A DNA stretch of 64,000 nt from Phaseolus vulgaris (Eukaryota; Streptophyta; Magnoliopsida; Fabales; Fabaceae), in NCBI RefSeq assembly GCF_000499845.2, contig NC_023755.2, forward strand, positions 8,680,752 to 8,744,751, in the 5' to 3' direction. The notes under the pieces are model-generated. The model did not search any database and was not told where the DNA came from. It saw nothing but the letters and a program-made list of their open reading frames with translations. Of this stretch, positions 47,626 through 58,403 are shown piece by piece (within the stretch, counting starts at the first letter, position 1; each line of letters begins with the position of its first letter). The position numbers were made by a program, and so were the translations under genes.

Positions 47626-48011
47626 TGTTGGGTATGAAGTTAAGATCAAGTTGGACTCACTAGACATCTTGTTTAGTGAGTGAGTTTAATCATTGTACAC
47701 AGTTGAAACGCAGGTGAACATTGTTCCGTGGCTTCAAGTGAAAGATTGTTGGATATGAAGCTAGGACCAATTGGGTTGGGCTGACTAGACACCGTATTTA
47801 GTAAGTGAACTTAATCATTGTGTTCCTTTTATAATCTCTATTTAAAGAGATCGTTATACTTGTAATTGGTGTGCAACAGGATATAATGAAAACCTAATAA
47901 TTACACGTGTGGATGTAGATTGCAGTTGACGACCAAACCACTTTAATGTCATTTATTTTTCTGCAGTTGATTCATGATTGTGTGTTGCTTCCGCGTGTGT
48001 TTTTCTCATCA
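47626..48011 (+). mobile_element. Solo LTR (386 bp) upstream of GA2ox, TSD TTGTT
   Basis: Begins TGTTGGGTATG and ends TTTCTCATCA, with TTGTT on both sides (47621-47625 and 48012-48016). Its first 240 bp hold two copies of a 121-bp unit (TTGGGTATGAAG at 47628, TTGGATATGAAG at 47749). A TATA-like CTTTTATAATC lies near 47826. Size and form fit a copia-type LTR. It reads away from the GA2ox gene. Confidence 0.8.
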
Positions 48012-48016
48012 TTGTT

Positions 48017-48920
48017 GACATTGCATCTTTGGGAGGTAATTAACTTGCAAGATGAGTAATGGTAAATAAAATTTAGCAAGAAGGTGAAGTAGCATGCATG
48101 CATCTAGTAATGTCTGAAAGAAGAGATGAAGTCACAACCATACAACATGCGTGGAAACATTCTAATTGTAGTAAAAAGGTTGGACATTAGTATAAAATTT
48201 TGATGGCATAATATATTTTATTTATATTCCTTTGTACATTCACCCAAGAAACTATATTCCTCCTTATCGAAATCCATACTTTGGGTTTCCCAATACAATG
48301 TGTTAGTGTTGTTCATTTTGTTCCATGTTTTGCTCATTCGGTTCCTTCACACCCATTCTACCTATCTGTCATCCTCTTCTGCATGTGTCTCAAAATATAT
48401 TTTCTAAATCTTTCTCTTTCCGACCCTAGATTTTCATCGGTTCATACAACAACAAGGAATTATCTAGTAGCTACTATCAATAAAGTAAACCAAAAAAACT
48501 TCTTTATACTATACTTTATAGATATTTTTGTATGTTTCGTAAGTTCCTGCGGTTTAGATAATTGAAAATTATGTTTTTAGTTATATCCTATTCATAAACT
48601 TGACCCTCGTAGTTAATAAAAAAAATAGATCTACTTTATTATTTTATAAGAATTGATCTTGTTTTCCGAGTGAGATAAATTAAATTCACGTGTTTTTTAA
48701 GTTTAAGAACTAATATCGAAAATAGAAACATATTCTTTTTACTTAGAAAAATTAGAAATTTATTAAGTAACTCGTATGCAATAAAGATTGGTATCAAAAT
48801 CAGTATTAATTGTTAAAATGAAACTAAAAAATATTGTTAAAGAATCTAAATTTTCGAATTAAAATCCAACTTAAATTACAATGTTGTGAAGAGGAAAGGA
48901 TCACAACAATAATAACATCA
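48017..48920. other. Intergenic DNA, nothing recognised
   Basis: A 94-codon plus-strand frame at 48281-48565 has no recognisable similarity and is probably chance. Confidence 0.5.
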
Positions 48921-48924
48921 TCAC

Positions 48925-49312
48925 AATAAAATTATTAAATATAAATTAATTTCAAAGATAAAAAATAATTAATTTATTATATTGATTAAAATAGATACTA
49001 TTTTAAAAATTAAAAAAATTATTAATATCTAAATTAATTTCTACTATTAATAAAAATTTTAAATTAATTTTTAAAATGATATATAGTTAAAAAGTAAGAT
49101 TTTAATTATTAACTTTAAAATATAAAATAATCGATAATTAAAATATTAATAGCTTGTTATATACTAATTTAGAAACTATTTATTATTAATAAAAAATATT
49201 TTAAATATCAATATCTTTTTAGTTAAAATAATATTTAATTTTATAATTATAGTAATTAATTATTTTTTATTTTTAAAATTTGTTTTTATTTAATAATTTT
49301 TTTAGTGTATAT
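48925..49312. mobile_element. Foldback family copy
   Basis: Left arm CACAATAAAATTATTAAAT, right arm ATTTAATAATTTTTTTAGTG; mirrored inner arms around the middle near 49120. Same family as 30765-31165. Confidence 0.65.
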
Positions 49313-49566
49313 AAGAATAATCTGTTGATAAAAAAGTGTAAATGAATATGTAAATTATTTAATTTTGCATAGTTGAATTATTTTGCTGTGTTCTTCCTGC
49401 TTTTCTTTCCATTTTATAAATCTACTTATTTCGTGATTAAATGAAACCCGAGAGACTCTCTTTGCAAAACAAATCTCCTTCTTTTACTAGTTGATTATTT
49501 CATGCAGAATATCTGAAAAATATTTAACTATTGAAAAAGTTGATGTCTAAATGAAAGTTTTTATAA

Positions 49567-49569
<3 letters not shown>

Positions 49570-49611
<42 letters not shown>
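49570..49611. repeat. (AT)21 microsatellite
   Basis: Uninterrupted AT dinucleotide run of about 42 bp. Confidence 0.95.
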
Positions 49612-49613
<2 letters not shown>

Positions 49614-49999
49614 AAAAAATTGATCTGAAAACCCTTTTAAGTTTAAAACAATTAAATCCAATCACGCGTGCATATACTTCGCAATACATTAGTATTAATT
49701 AAAACAATGTATTCAACTAAAGCGTGGTACTTCATTTTTGACATGGTTTTTTTTTTTTTTTCACTGGTTGCCTTGTTTTGTATAGGCAAATTCTTGTGGG
49801 TGGAACAAGAGTCTCAGTATAGTGTCTCATGTGTGCATATTATTGATGCACTAAAGGCTTGTAGATTTTTTGAAGATGCGATGAAAGCAAAGTCCTATTT
49901 GAAAAAAAAAAGATGTCTACTCAAATGGAGACGTTTGGAAGGACAATAGTTAGTTCCTAGAGAAGGGAAGCAAACTTGATAACAAGGTTGCATACTGTA

Positions 50000-50225
50000 G
50001 AGAAAAATAAAATTTAAAATATAAAGTAATTAATAATTAAAATTTTATAGTAGTTAATTAGATATTGGTTAAAAACTAGTTTATAAATTTTATTAATAAT
50101 AAAAATTACTTTAGATAAAAGTAATTATTTTAGTTTCTAAGATAATATTTAATTTAATTAATATTATAATTAATTATTATTATTTTTCTAAATTTAATTT
50201 TTTTAATTCATAGTTTTTTATAATG
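50000..50225. mobile_element. Partial foldback family copy
   Basis: Contains the AACTAGTTTATAAATTTTATTAATAATAAAAATTACTTTAGA-type arm (landmark TTTATTAATAATAAAAATTA) and the AATTATTATTATTTTTCTAAATTT end. The left half is short or missing. It directly precedes the truncated end of the gypsy complex. Confidence 0.5.
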
Positions 50226-50282
50226 GTAAACTGCAAGTTAATCAAATAATAAATACGTGTGTTCTCAACAAATCTTCTACAG

Positions 50283-50457
50283 ATTGGATTGTTCTCTTAG
50301 ATTACCATTTGTTTGAGGATGATATGTAGATCTCATCTGCAACTTGGTTCCCAAAGCATCTTGTAGAGTCTACCAGAATTGAGAAGTAAACATGAGATCT
50401 CAGTCAAAATCAATACTGGAAGGAACTCCATGCAGTCTCACAATTTGATTTGAGTTG
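50283..50457 (-). pseudogene. Gypsy integrase fragment (distal part of the minus-strand copy)
   Basis: The minus strand reads parallel to 35750-35910 of the plus-strand gypsy copy, covering the integrase catalytic core around SDRDPRF and the YHPQT motif, with many changes. It is the most 3' piece of this copy; chromodomain and 3' LTR are missing. Confidence 0.8.
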
Positions 50458-50458
50458 A

Positions 50459-51342
50459 TTTTAGGATTGCACATTTTATTGGTTGCTCTTTGTTTATGAT
50501 TTTTGATTTAGCAATTATGGTGAGAACCTGAAGAAGATTCCCACTAGACACGAACTTAACCAAGTGGTTAAGTAAGTGTGAAAGTTCACTTCATAAGGGC
50601 AAATAGAAAAAAAACAAATATAAGGTGACAAATGATGCAACGAAAATTAAGATAAGGAATAAGTAAAGAAGAAGAAGAAAGCAAAGAACAAATTAAAGAT
50701 TAGAAGAAGACATGTATGGAATGGAAGAAGACGTAAATAAAAGATAAAAGTGGAAGGGATGAAGAGGTTTTATGGGAAGAAAGGAAGTCATGTCACTTGG
50801 AGCAGAGGGACTCCAAGATAAGTGATGCAAGAGTTGCCACTTGAGATATTACCCACCCAAGATTAGACCCAACATGAGAGCTCACAAGTCTCACAAAATC
50901 ACTCATGCAGAGTTTCTTTACTATTCAAAATCAAGTTGAAAATACATGAGGCAAGACACCCTATTTATAGGAAGGGGTGCCTTGGTGGGCAAGATGGGTG
51001 AAGGGTAGAAATAGCAAGGGAGAGGGGCTGCCTAGGGTGTTGACCATGGTCAAAACCACACCTTTAGACATAGCTTCTAGAAGGTAGGTTAAAAACCTTA
51101 ATTCTAGGTGGCTTGTTTTGAAAAAGTGGGTTTGGTACAAGCTCATTTCACTAAGTACACTCTCTTTTATGCTATGTGAACCTACTCTAGCCTATTTTTC
51201 TATTTGGACCCCAAAACTGAGCCCAAATTATTTACAAACATGTTTTTGTCTTTTAAGAAGACCAGAAGAAAGAACAATTGATGTTCTAGTCTATGCCAAG
51301 TTCTTCTTCTAGTGAGGTTCGTCTGATATTTGGTGGGGCGTT
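50459..51342. repeat. Unclassified repeat inserted in the gypsy integrase
   Basis: About 880 bp between the integrase fragment and the LINE 3' end. Its 50530-50830 part is the reverse complement of 27590-27890. No coding sequence was recognised. TCACAAT adjoins it on the left (50451-50457). Confidence 0.5.
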
Positions 51343-52155
51343 GACTTTTTTTTTGGATCAACAAAAAACGAATGAATAAATATGAGTTATTTCAGGGATA
51401 CCTCAACCTGTATACATAAGACCTACCCTGCACTCAAAGGTCAGGCGTCTACTCTCAAGAAAAAGAGATCCTAGGAAAAATAACAGTCCTCACACAAACC
51501 ATTGACTCTAGACACCAATCAGAGAAAGAAAAGCAAACACCTCGCGCTTTGGACACTATCCATGACCAGGCCTTCAACTGTGCCATAACAAAATTTTTTA
51601 TGGGATCAAGCCTGCCACTTCTGAAAACCTTCATGTTCCTGTGTTTCCACAATTCCCCTACCACTGCTATCCACACCCCCATACCTGATTTACACTTTTC
51701 GTGGCCTCGCTCATCCTAATGCTTAAAAAGTGATTTTTTTGGCTCCCTATGACTCGTTGAACCATCCCCACCCACTCATATCACTTAGCCCACACAAGCC
51801 AGGCAACTCTACACATGCAAAAGAGGTGAGACATGGTTTCCTCCTCTCCCCGCACAAGCTGCAGATATTAGTGGTCAATGTTAACCCCCTCCTTACCAAA
51901 TTTACTTTAGATGCAATTTTTTCTTCCAGAACCCTCTAGGTCGTGAGATGAGTAGATGGATGCGCCTTTAACCTCCAGAACTCCACATACAGATCCCTCT
52001 TCGCCCCCTAAGATTCGTCCCTGAGGATTTTGTATGCAGATTTAACTGTGAACATAGTTATCTCTCTATCTTTCCACACCCAAGACTTGACTTGATTGCT
52101 GAGATGACTGTTCATAGTGTGAATTGTCTCTTGAGTCCTTGTTCATCTTCTTGGC
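51343..52155 (-). pseudogene. LINE 3' fragment with zf-RVT finger, minus strand
   Basis: The poly(A) tail appears as a T run at 51348-51356. Next to it is the conserved 3' text TTGAGGTATCCCTGAAATAA, comparable to the end of the LINE at 38577-41690. The coding part, read on the minus strand, contains SWVWKDREI, a zf-RVT finger CSLCGEEETMSHLFC (about 51870-51825) and GELWKHRNMKVF. It is 5'-truncated near 52155 and inserted in the gypsy integrase region. Confidence 0.85.
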
Positions 52156-52430
52156 TACTTGGATTGTATCACAATCTCTCTAATATACAATTGCACGAAT
52201 TTGGCCATAGATATCCTCAAATTTACTGAAAGAAAGCGAACACTCTTTGTTAGTCTATCAAGTATCACCTATATTGCATCATTACCCTTACTGATCTTGG
52301 AAAATGGGTAACAAAATCCATAACAATGTTATCCCATTTCCACTCAGGAATATCCAACTGCTGTAATAAAGCATTAGGTCACTGATGCTCTACCTTTGCC
52401 TTCGACATGTCGAAGCAAGCAACAATATAC
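52156..52430 (-). pseudogene. Gypsy integrase N-terminal fragment (minus-strand copy)
   Basis: The minus strand matches 35480-35745 of the plus-strand copy: [10 protein letters not shown], then the MDFVT region, then the RLTKS region, and ends before the catalytic SDRD. The element continues at 50283-50457 on one side and at 53674 on the other. Confidence 0.85.
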
Positions 52431-53673
52431 TGATAAGTGCCAAATTTTAGTAATGTTTCATATTAAAATATAAACACTTATGGATATTAATTGATAAAAT
52501 AAGTATAATATAACCCCTAATTTATGAATTTATACCTTTTTACATATTTTGTGATTTTAATTTGAATAAGAACGATTTATTCCCAAATTTGTGTTAATTT
52601 CAAGATTCTAGGGAAGAATGAAGATGATTTGGCAAAAGGAGAATAGACAAAGCTAAAAAAGGAAAGTTGGAACACACCAACACTCACCAAAGCTCGCCCA
52701 AACTCAGCTATGCCAGATGCCCTAGTGAATCTCACCGAAGCATGCTCAATCTCGCCGAAGCGAGATTACTCCAGTGAGGTTTGGCCTTTTTCGTGCTTCT
52801 CGCTCAGGTGTGCCAATAACGCCCAAGCAAGAAGTTACTTAGCCCAAGCCAATTAGGTTAAATATGAGGCTTGAGGCACAACCCTAGACATGCAAGATTT
52901 AGAGAAAAATACCATTGAGTGAATTGTAATCTAGTTAGGAGAATAAGAGGTGTTAGAAACCCTAGAGGAGGCAGTTGTCAAGGAGAAACATTCAAAATAT
53001 TATTTTCTTGCTCTCCCTGTTTCTAACAGCCATCATGTGTGGCTAATTCTACCATTTGAGATTGAGAGTAATCTGTTCAAACTCTTATGTATTGAGGTGA
53101 TATCTAAACATAATATTTTTTTTATTGATTGATGATTTCTATTGTTGTTTTTTTTGTAATGCTTGGTTTACCATGATCTTGAAATTTAGATTTGACTGGA
53201 AAGTACTTCTAAGTTTCTAACTCAAATGATAATGCTTAACATATTTGAATGCTAAGAATGGATTTGAAATGTTAATCGTTTGATCTTAATCATAAGAAGT
53301 TTTTATAAATATGCGAGGAATCGATATTTGGGAAATATCTTAATAATTTTATATGCGAGGAATCAATATAAATGATTTTTATACGGGCATCAATATCAAT
53401 CAAAGGACACAATATTGTCAAGCTAATCAAAATAAAAAAGAGTGAGAAAAATGAATCTCAAACCCTATTTTTCCAATTGAAGCAAAAACTTTTTGACTTC
53501 TTTTCTTATTAATCATTGAAATCTTAACAAACTCCAACTAATTTTATTATTCTGTTTTTTATTTAGTGAATCTTTTACTTAATTATTCAACTGTTCCTTG
53601 TGGGTTTGATATCCGTCCTTAGGGACAAATTATTACTTCTGACAACGCGGTGCACTTGTCTAAAAAGACACCA
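52431..53673 (+). mobile_element. Solo LTR, family B (1243 bp), nested in the gypsy copy
   Basis: Begins TGATAAGTGCC and ends AGACACCA. The flanks are TATAC (52426-52430) and CATAC (53674-53678), a 5-bp duplication with one mismatch. The uninterrupted gypsy sequence continues across it (integrase zinc region, EIAQYV, to the left and right). It is the best full-length relative of 5996-7212, in opposite orientation. CTCGCCGAAGCGAG-like palindromes lie at 52690-52800. Confidence 0.88.
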
Positions 53674-55541
53674 CATACTGAGCTATTTCTTTCCTCATTC
53701 CTGACCACCAAAAGTACTCTGTCATATCTTGGTACATCTTATTCATACCTAGGTGTATACTAAAATGACTCTTATGACCCTCCTCTAAGATCATTCTCTT
53801 AAGCTCTTCATTTGCAGGTATGCAAATTCCGCCCTTGAATCTCAAGATCCCATCTTCTCCCATCACAAAGTCCTTAGCCTGTTCTGTACGTAGCAACTCC
53901 ATAGTACGATTTAGACTAGAATCCTTTAACTACTTTTTCTTGATAATTTTAAGGAAATCATTAGTTATAGTTAGCTTACTACAAGTAATATGGTCAACAT
54001 GAAATTGTTCTCCCAAATTCAGATCTCTAAATTGCTCAATCAATTTCTGCTCTTCAATCATCATGGTTGACACCTGTATTGAGTTTCTACTCAAAGAATC
54101 TGCAACTACATTAGACTTCCCTGGATGATAAATACCTACAAATCGTAATCCTTCAAAAACTCCATCCATCTTCTTTGCCTCATGTTCAATTCCTTATGAT
54201 CAAACAAGTATTTTAGACTTTTATGGTGAACACCTGAAATTGAGCTCCATGCAAATAATATCTCCAAATTTTCAAAGCAAACACCACAAATGCCAACTTT
54301 AAGTCATGAGTAGGATAGTTTCTCTCATGAATTTAAGTTTCCTTGAAGCATATGCAACTGTTCTCTTCTCTTGCATCAAGATACAACCCAATCCTTAATG
54401 GGAAGCATCATAATAAACCTTAAAAGGTTTTCCTGTATCAAGAATCACCAACACTGGAGCACTAGTCACTATTTTCTTCGGCTCCATGAAACTCTGGTCA
54501 CATTTGTCAGTCCAATCAAAAGGTTGATCCTTGTGAGTTACTTGTGTCAAAGGTACTACTACCTTGGAAAAATCTGCAATGAAACTTCGATAGTAGCCAG
54601 CTAGACCTACAAAACTCCTTATCTTTGTGACTATCTTAGGGCGTTCCCACTGAAGCATTGCCTCCATCTTGGTTGGACCCATTAAGATCCCCTAAGCTGA
54701 TAACACATGCTCTAAGAAGTTCACTTCCTTCAGCCAAAATTTGCACTTGGAGAACTTAGCATACAATTACTTTTCCCTCAAAATCTCCAACATTGACTCT
54801 AAATGTTCTTCGTGTTCTTCTTTAGTCCTTTAATAAATAAGTATGTCGTCATTAAAGACTACAAGAAACTTATCCAAGAAAGGACGAAAGATTTTATTCA
54901 TGTAATCCATGAATAGAGATGGAGAATTTGTCACTCCAAACGGCATCACCACATACTCATAATATCAATAACGAGACCTAAAGGCTGTCTTCTGCACATG
55001 TTCAGCCTTTACCAACATTTGGTGGTATCTAGATCTCAAATCAATCTTTGAGAACACTGCGACTTCATGTAACTGATCCATCAAATCATAAATTCTAGAT
55101 AGAGGATACTTGTTCTTGATGGTCAACTTATTCAACTTTTTGTAATCTACACATAACCGAGACCTCCATCTTTATTTTTAAGTAGCAACACCGGAGCTCC
55201 CCATGGAGATACATTGGGCTTGATGAACTGTTTCTCGAATAACTCTTCAACTTGTTTCTTCAACTCAACTGGTGCCATTATGTAAGGTGCCATTAACACT
55301 TGTCCAACTCTAGGTACCTGATTAATGGAGAATTTTCCTTCTCTCTTAGGAGGTAATCCAGGTAATTCTTTTGAATACATCCATGAACTCTTTCACTAAA
55401 GGCATACTACTACTCCCACCTTCATTCTTAACTCCAATACGATTTAAGATTATAAAACAAGTTGATCCTTCCTTCACCTCATACCACACTTGTTGAGTAG
55501 ACATAAATTTTGATTTACTGGAATTTGGAAACACTATCTTC
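53674..55541 (-). pseudogene. Gypsy RT and RNase H (minus-strand copy)
   Basis: Fragments read in order on the minus strand. Protease end and RT start are at 55534-55147 ([31 protein letters not shown]). The RT core runs through 55140-54830 with FNDDILIY. Connection and RNase H follow at 54682-54240 (RSFVGLAGYYRSF, VYYDASH), then VVADSLSRN near 54130, then the integrase zinc region at 53902-53690 ([14 protein letters not shown]). It parallels the plus-strand copy at 33560-35500 and keeps both Asp of the RT motif, but has its own stops and frameshifts. Confidence 0.9.
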
Positions 55542-55545
55542 TACT

Positions 55546-57372
55546 TGTTGGGTTTAATAGTGCCAAAGTTCAAGAGGGGGGTGAATTGACCTTTTAAAAC
55601 TTCTTCGCAGAAACAGTGTTTAACCCAGTTTTATAGAAAATAAATCGATTTATGTGAAAATGAACAAATTTATTTCAGCACTGTTTTTCTGTTTGAAACG
55701 CTTTTAATACAGCAAAGCTAATCACAAGACTATGCAGTGAGGATTTCCAGCAGCACACACAAATATCAGATTTGAAAAACAGTGAAACACAAAAACAGCA
55801 AGCTTCAATTTCAAGCAAGTGATTAAGGTTCAATTGATAGCATGCTAGTTAATTGAGTGACCTTAGCAAACAACCTGTTCTAGTGGCTTTTAACAGACTA
55901 TGAGTGTTCTTCTTGATGTAAAGCAATTTTCCAGAAATTAAGAACAATGAATCACAGAACAGCAAGCTTCGACTTTAAGCAATTTGTTTAAGGTTCAATT
56001 GATAGAATTGACAGTTTCTTAAGCAGCCTATCACAGTCAGTCTGTTCAAATGGTTTTTAGCAGATTGTATACGTTCTTATCAGATTCAAACACCTTTTTC
56101 AGAAATCAAGAACAGTATGCACAGTGCCCAGAAAGAACAGATTTATTTTCAATTGAACAGATTTATTTCTTTGCTGTTTTATCAATTATGCAGAAACGAA
56201 ATTGCAGAGAGAGAGAGAGAATGAACACAAGCAATTATACTGGTTCACTCAACCTGAGCTACATCCAGTCTTCACCAACAACAGGTGGAATTCACTAACA
56301 CATAGTACAACCAAGTACAATTCCCACTGTTCTTGAAACCTACAAGAACTTAGGTACTCTTGCTGAAAAAACCTATTTTAGCACTCACACACACACATCC
56401 ACTCTCCAAGAACACCTATCAAGAAGAGGATTCAACCAAACTATTACAAGTAATAAGAAGTGAAACGACTACACCTGATTGAGGTAACAAAGATCAGCCT
56501 TAAACCAGTAGGCAAGATTGCTAGAACAGTAGCTGCACCTCACACCAAGCTTTTGGAACCAAACCAAGAACAAGCACTTTGTGATTTTTTGAAATCTTTG
56601 AAGAACAAATGCTAATCCTTGAAAACACTTAACTCTCTGCTGTCAAAACTTGTTTTTTGCAAATGTATGAACTGTTTGAATTGTTGTTAAACTCAGAAAA
56701 CAAGTTTGCATTTTATAGAAAACCAGCTTATAACAGAATTTTGAAAAACAATTAAAGCTGTTATAAAATGAACAGATTGAAAATAAAATGAACTGATTTA
56801 TTTTCAAAAAGCAGTTAGAGAATCTGTTAAGTGAGGAGACTTAGTCAACCATTCTGGTGCTGAGATAAAACTGAAAAACGTTTAAGCATGACATGGCACC
56901 AGAGGCAAAAAAGAATCTATTCATTTACAGATGAACAGATTTATTTTTCAAAACGAAAACAAAGGAAGTTTAACTATTTGAAACTCAGTCGTTTTGAAAA
57001 GAAGAGGACTTAGTCAAAATACCTGATGCACAAAATCAAATTTTTGCAAGACTTTAGCCAAGGCATCAGTGAAGAAAATGAATCTGTTTATTTAGAAAAA
57101 AACAGATTTATTTTTATGCAGTAAAACGTGTTTTTGTGTAAAACATGTGAAAAACAGTTTTAGAAAACTTATGCTTGTTCTTAACACATGGCCAGTGGTT
57201 ATGAGGTGAGTTACTCAGCAAAAAGCTACTCTTAGACAACCTCTAAGCACTAACTAAGACACACTTAAAGCAAAGCAAAATACAAGAGAAATGTACATAT
57301 AAGACTTCATCAAACACTACATATAGGTCTTCATCAAACACAATCTTGAAGGGGCAACAACCATCTTCAACA
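55546..57372 (+). mobile_element. Solo LTR (1827 bp) nested in the gypsy protease, TSD CTACT
   Basis: Begins TGTTGGGTTTAATAG and ends CATCTTCAACA; CTACT flanks it at 55541-55545 and 57373-57377. The gypsy protease text (ATAGATTGTGGTCA against the next piece) continues across it. Near the left end is CAAGAGGGGGGTGAATTGA, a text often seen at the start of SIRE/Maximus-type copia LTRs in legumes. No coding domain. Orientation is judged from that motif. Confidence 0.9.
55790..56120 (+). repeat. Tandem ~162-bp duplication inside the solo LTR
   Basis: AACAGCAAGCTTCRAYTTYAAGCAA ... AAGGTTCAATTGATAG occurs at about 55796 and again at about 55958, followed in both by an ACCTTAGCA/TTTCTTAAGCA-type stretch and TTTTCAGAAATYAAGAACA. 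The LTR also carries many scattered copies of AACAGATTTATTTT (near 56147, 56162, 56800, 56935, 57105). Confidence 0.75.
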
Positions 57373-57377
57373 CTACT

Positions 57378-58182
57378 GACCACAATCTATGAGAATGTGA
57401 TTGGCAGATAGCCAATACATCCTTATAATAACATCCAATTCATCTCCTACATACTTGACATAAAGGAGCGTGTTGATCTTAAATCATATAATGCTTTCAA
57501 ATTCCTACCAACTTAACAACATCCATCTTGCATGAAACTTTTGCTCCTATCCAAGTAATTTCTCTGTCTGCTGTCTTTCAACATTTTTCTGTGTGTAACT
57601 ATAACATAACTACAATTAAGATGTCTCATCTTTCTTCTTTACCAATATCATTGATACTTTTAAGGATGACATAATCAACTACAAAGACACAAGAATAAAT
57701 TCATTCAAAAGATATCATCTAGATCTTTCAGAGGCAAGCGTCTCAAATTCATCTAGAATTTGAGTTTATCAACAAAATCTTAACACTTTATAAAGTATTG
57801 CACCAAAATAATTATTGGCTTAAAACGATTAACTTAAAATAAAACTTTCAATTAAATAAACAAACACTTAATAAAATGAAACATATCACACGATAATTAA
57901 ACATATGCTCAACAACAAATTTTTATAATTAAGATATAAAATCATCTTGATTCACTTATGAGTGTGCACCCTCATCACTTTATCATGATCCTTTCATTCT
58001 TAATACTAAATTTTTTTATTTAGAACATACATTTAACTAGAGAACAAACAAGATTTCAAAAACCTTTTTAAAGAAAAATTTGAAAATTTTTCACTATATC
58101 TTTAATTTAGACTCAAACAATTATCTATAAGCAGAAGAAACACAACGAACCCACTACCCTTAGACCATCGTAAGAATGAACT
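57378..58182 (-). pseudogene. Gypsy protease end and leader region (minus-strand copy)
   Basis: Next to the solo LTR the minus strand reads the protease end (DVIIRMYWLSANHILIDCG-like, parallel to 33525-33590). Further right, 57600-58180 is AT-rich and gag cannot be recognised, so the gag region is deleted or badly decayed. Confidence 0.65.
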
Positions 58183-58196
58183 GCTCTGATACCAAA
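58183..58196 (-). other. Primer-binding site of the minus-strand gypsy copy
   Basis: Minus strand TTTGGTATCAGAGC directly after the LTR end, matching initiator tRNA-Met. Confidence 0.92.
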
Positions 58197-58353
58197 TGTA
58201 ACATTCCTATATTTTTCCCACATATAACATTATAATATGCTTGAATTTTCAACATAAATATTTGCATATATACATATATCATTTGTATAATAGTTGAAAA
58301 TACATCTCTCTTCATAGGAAAATAATATTTACAAACATCAACAAAGTAATAAA

Positions 58354-58403
<50 letters not shown>

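Noticed and set aside
48281..48565. 94-codon hydrophobic plus-strand frame
   Set aside because: No recognisable family, no supporting context, and no conserved start region.
50961..51312. Two overlapping 60-codon frames on opposite strands
   Set aside because: No similarity; they lie in the unclassified repeat and are probably chance.
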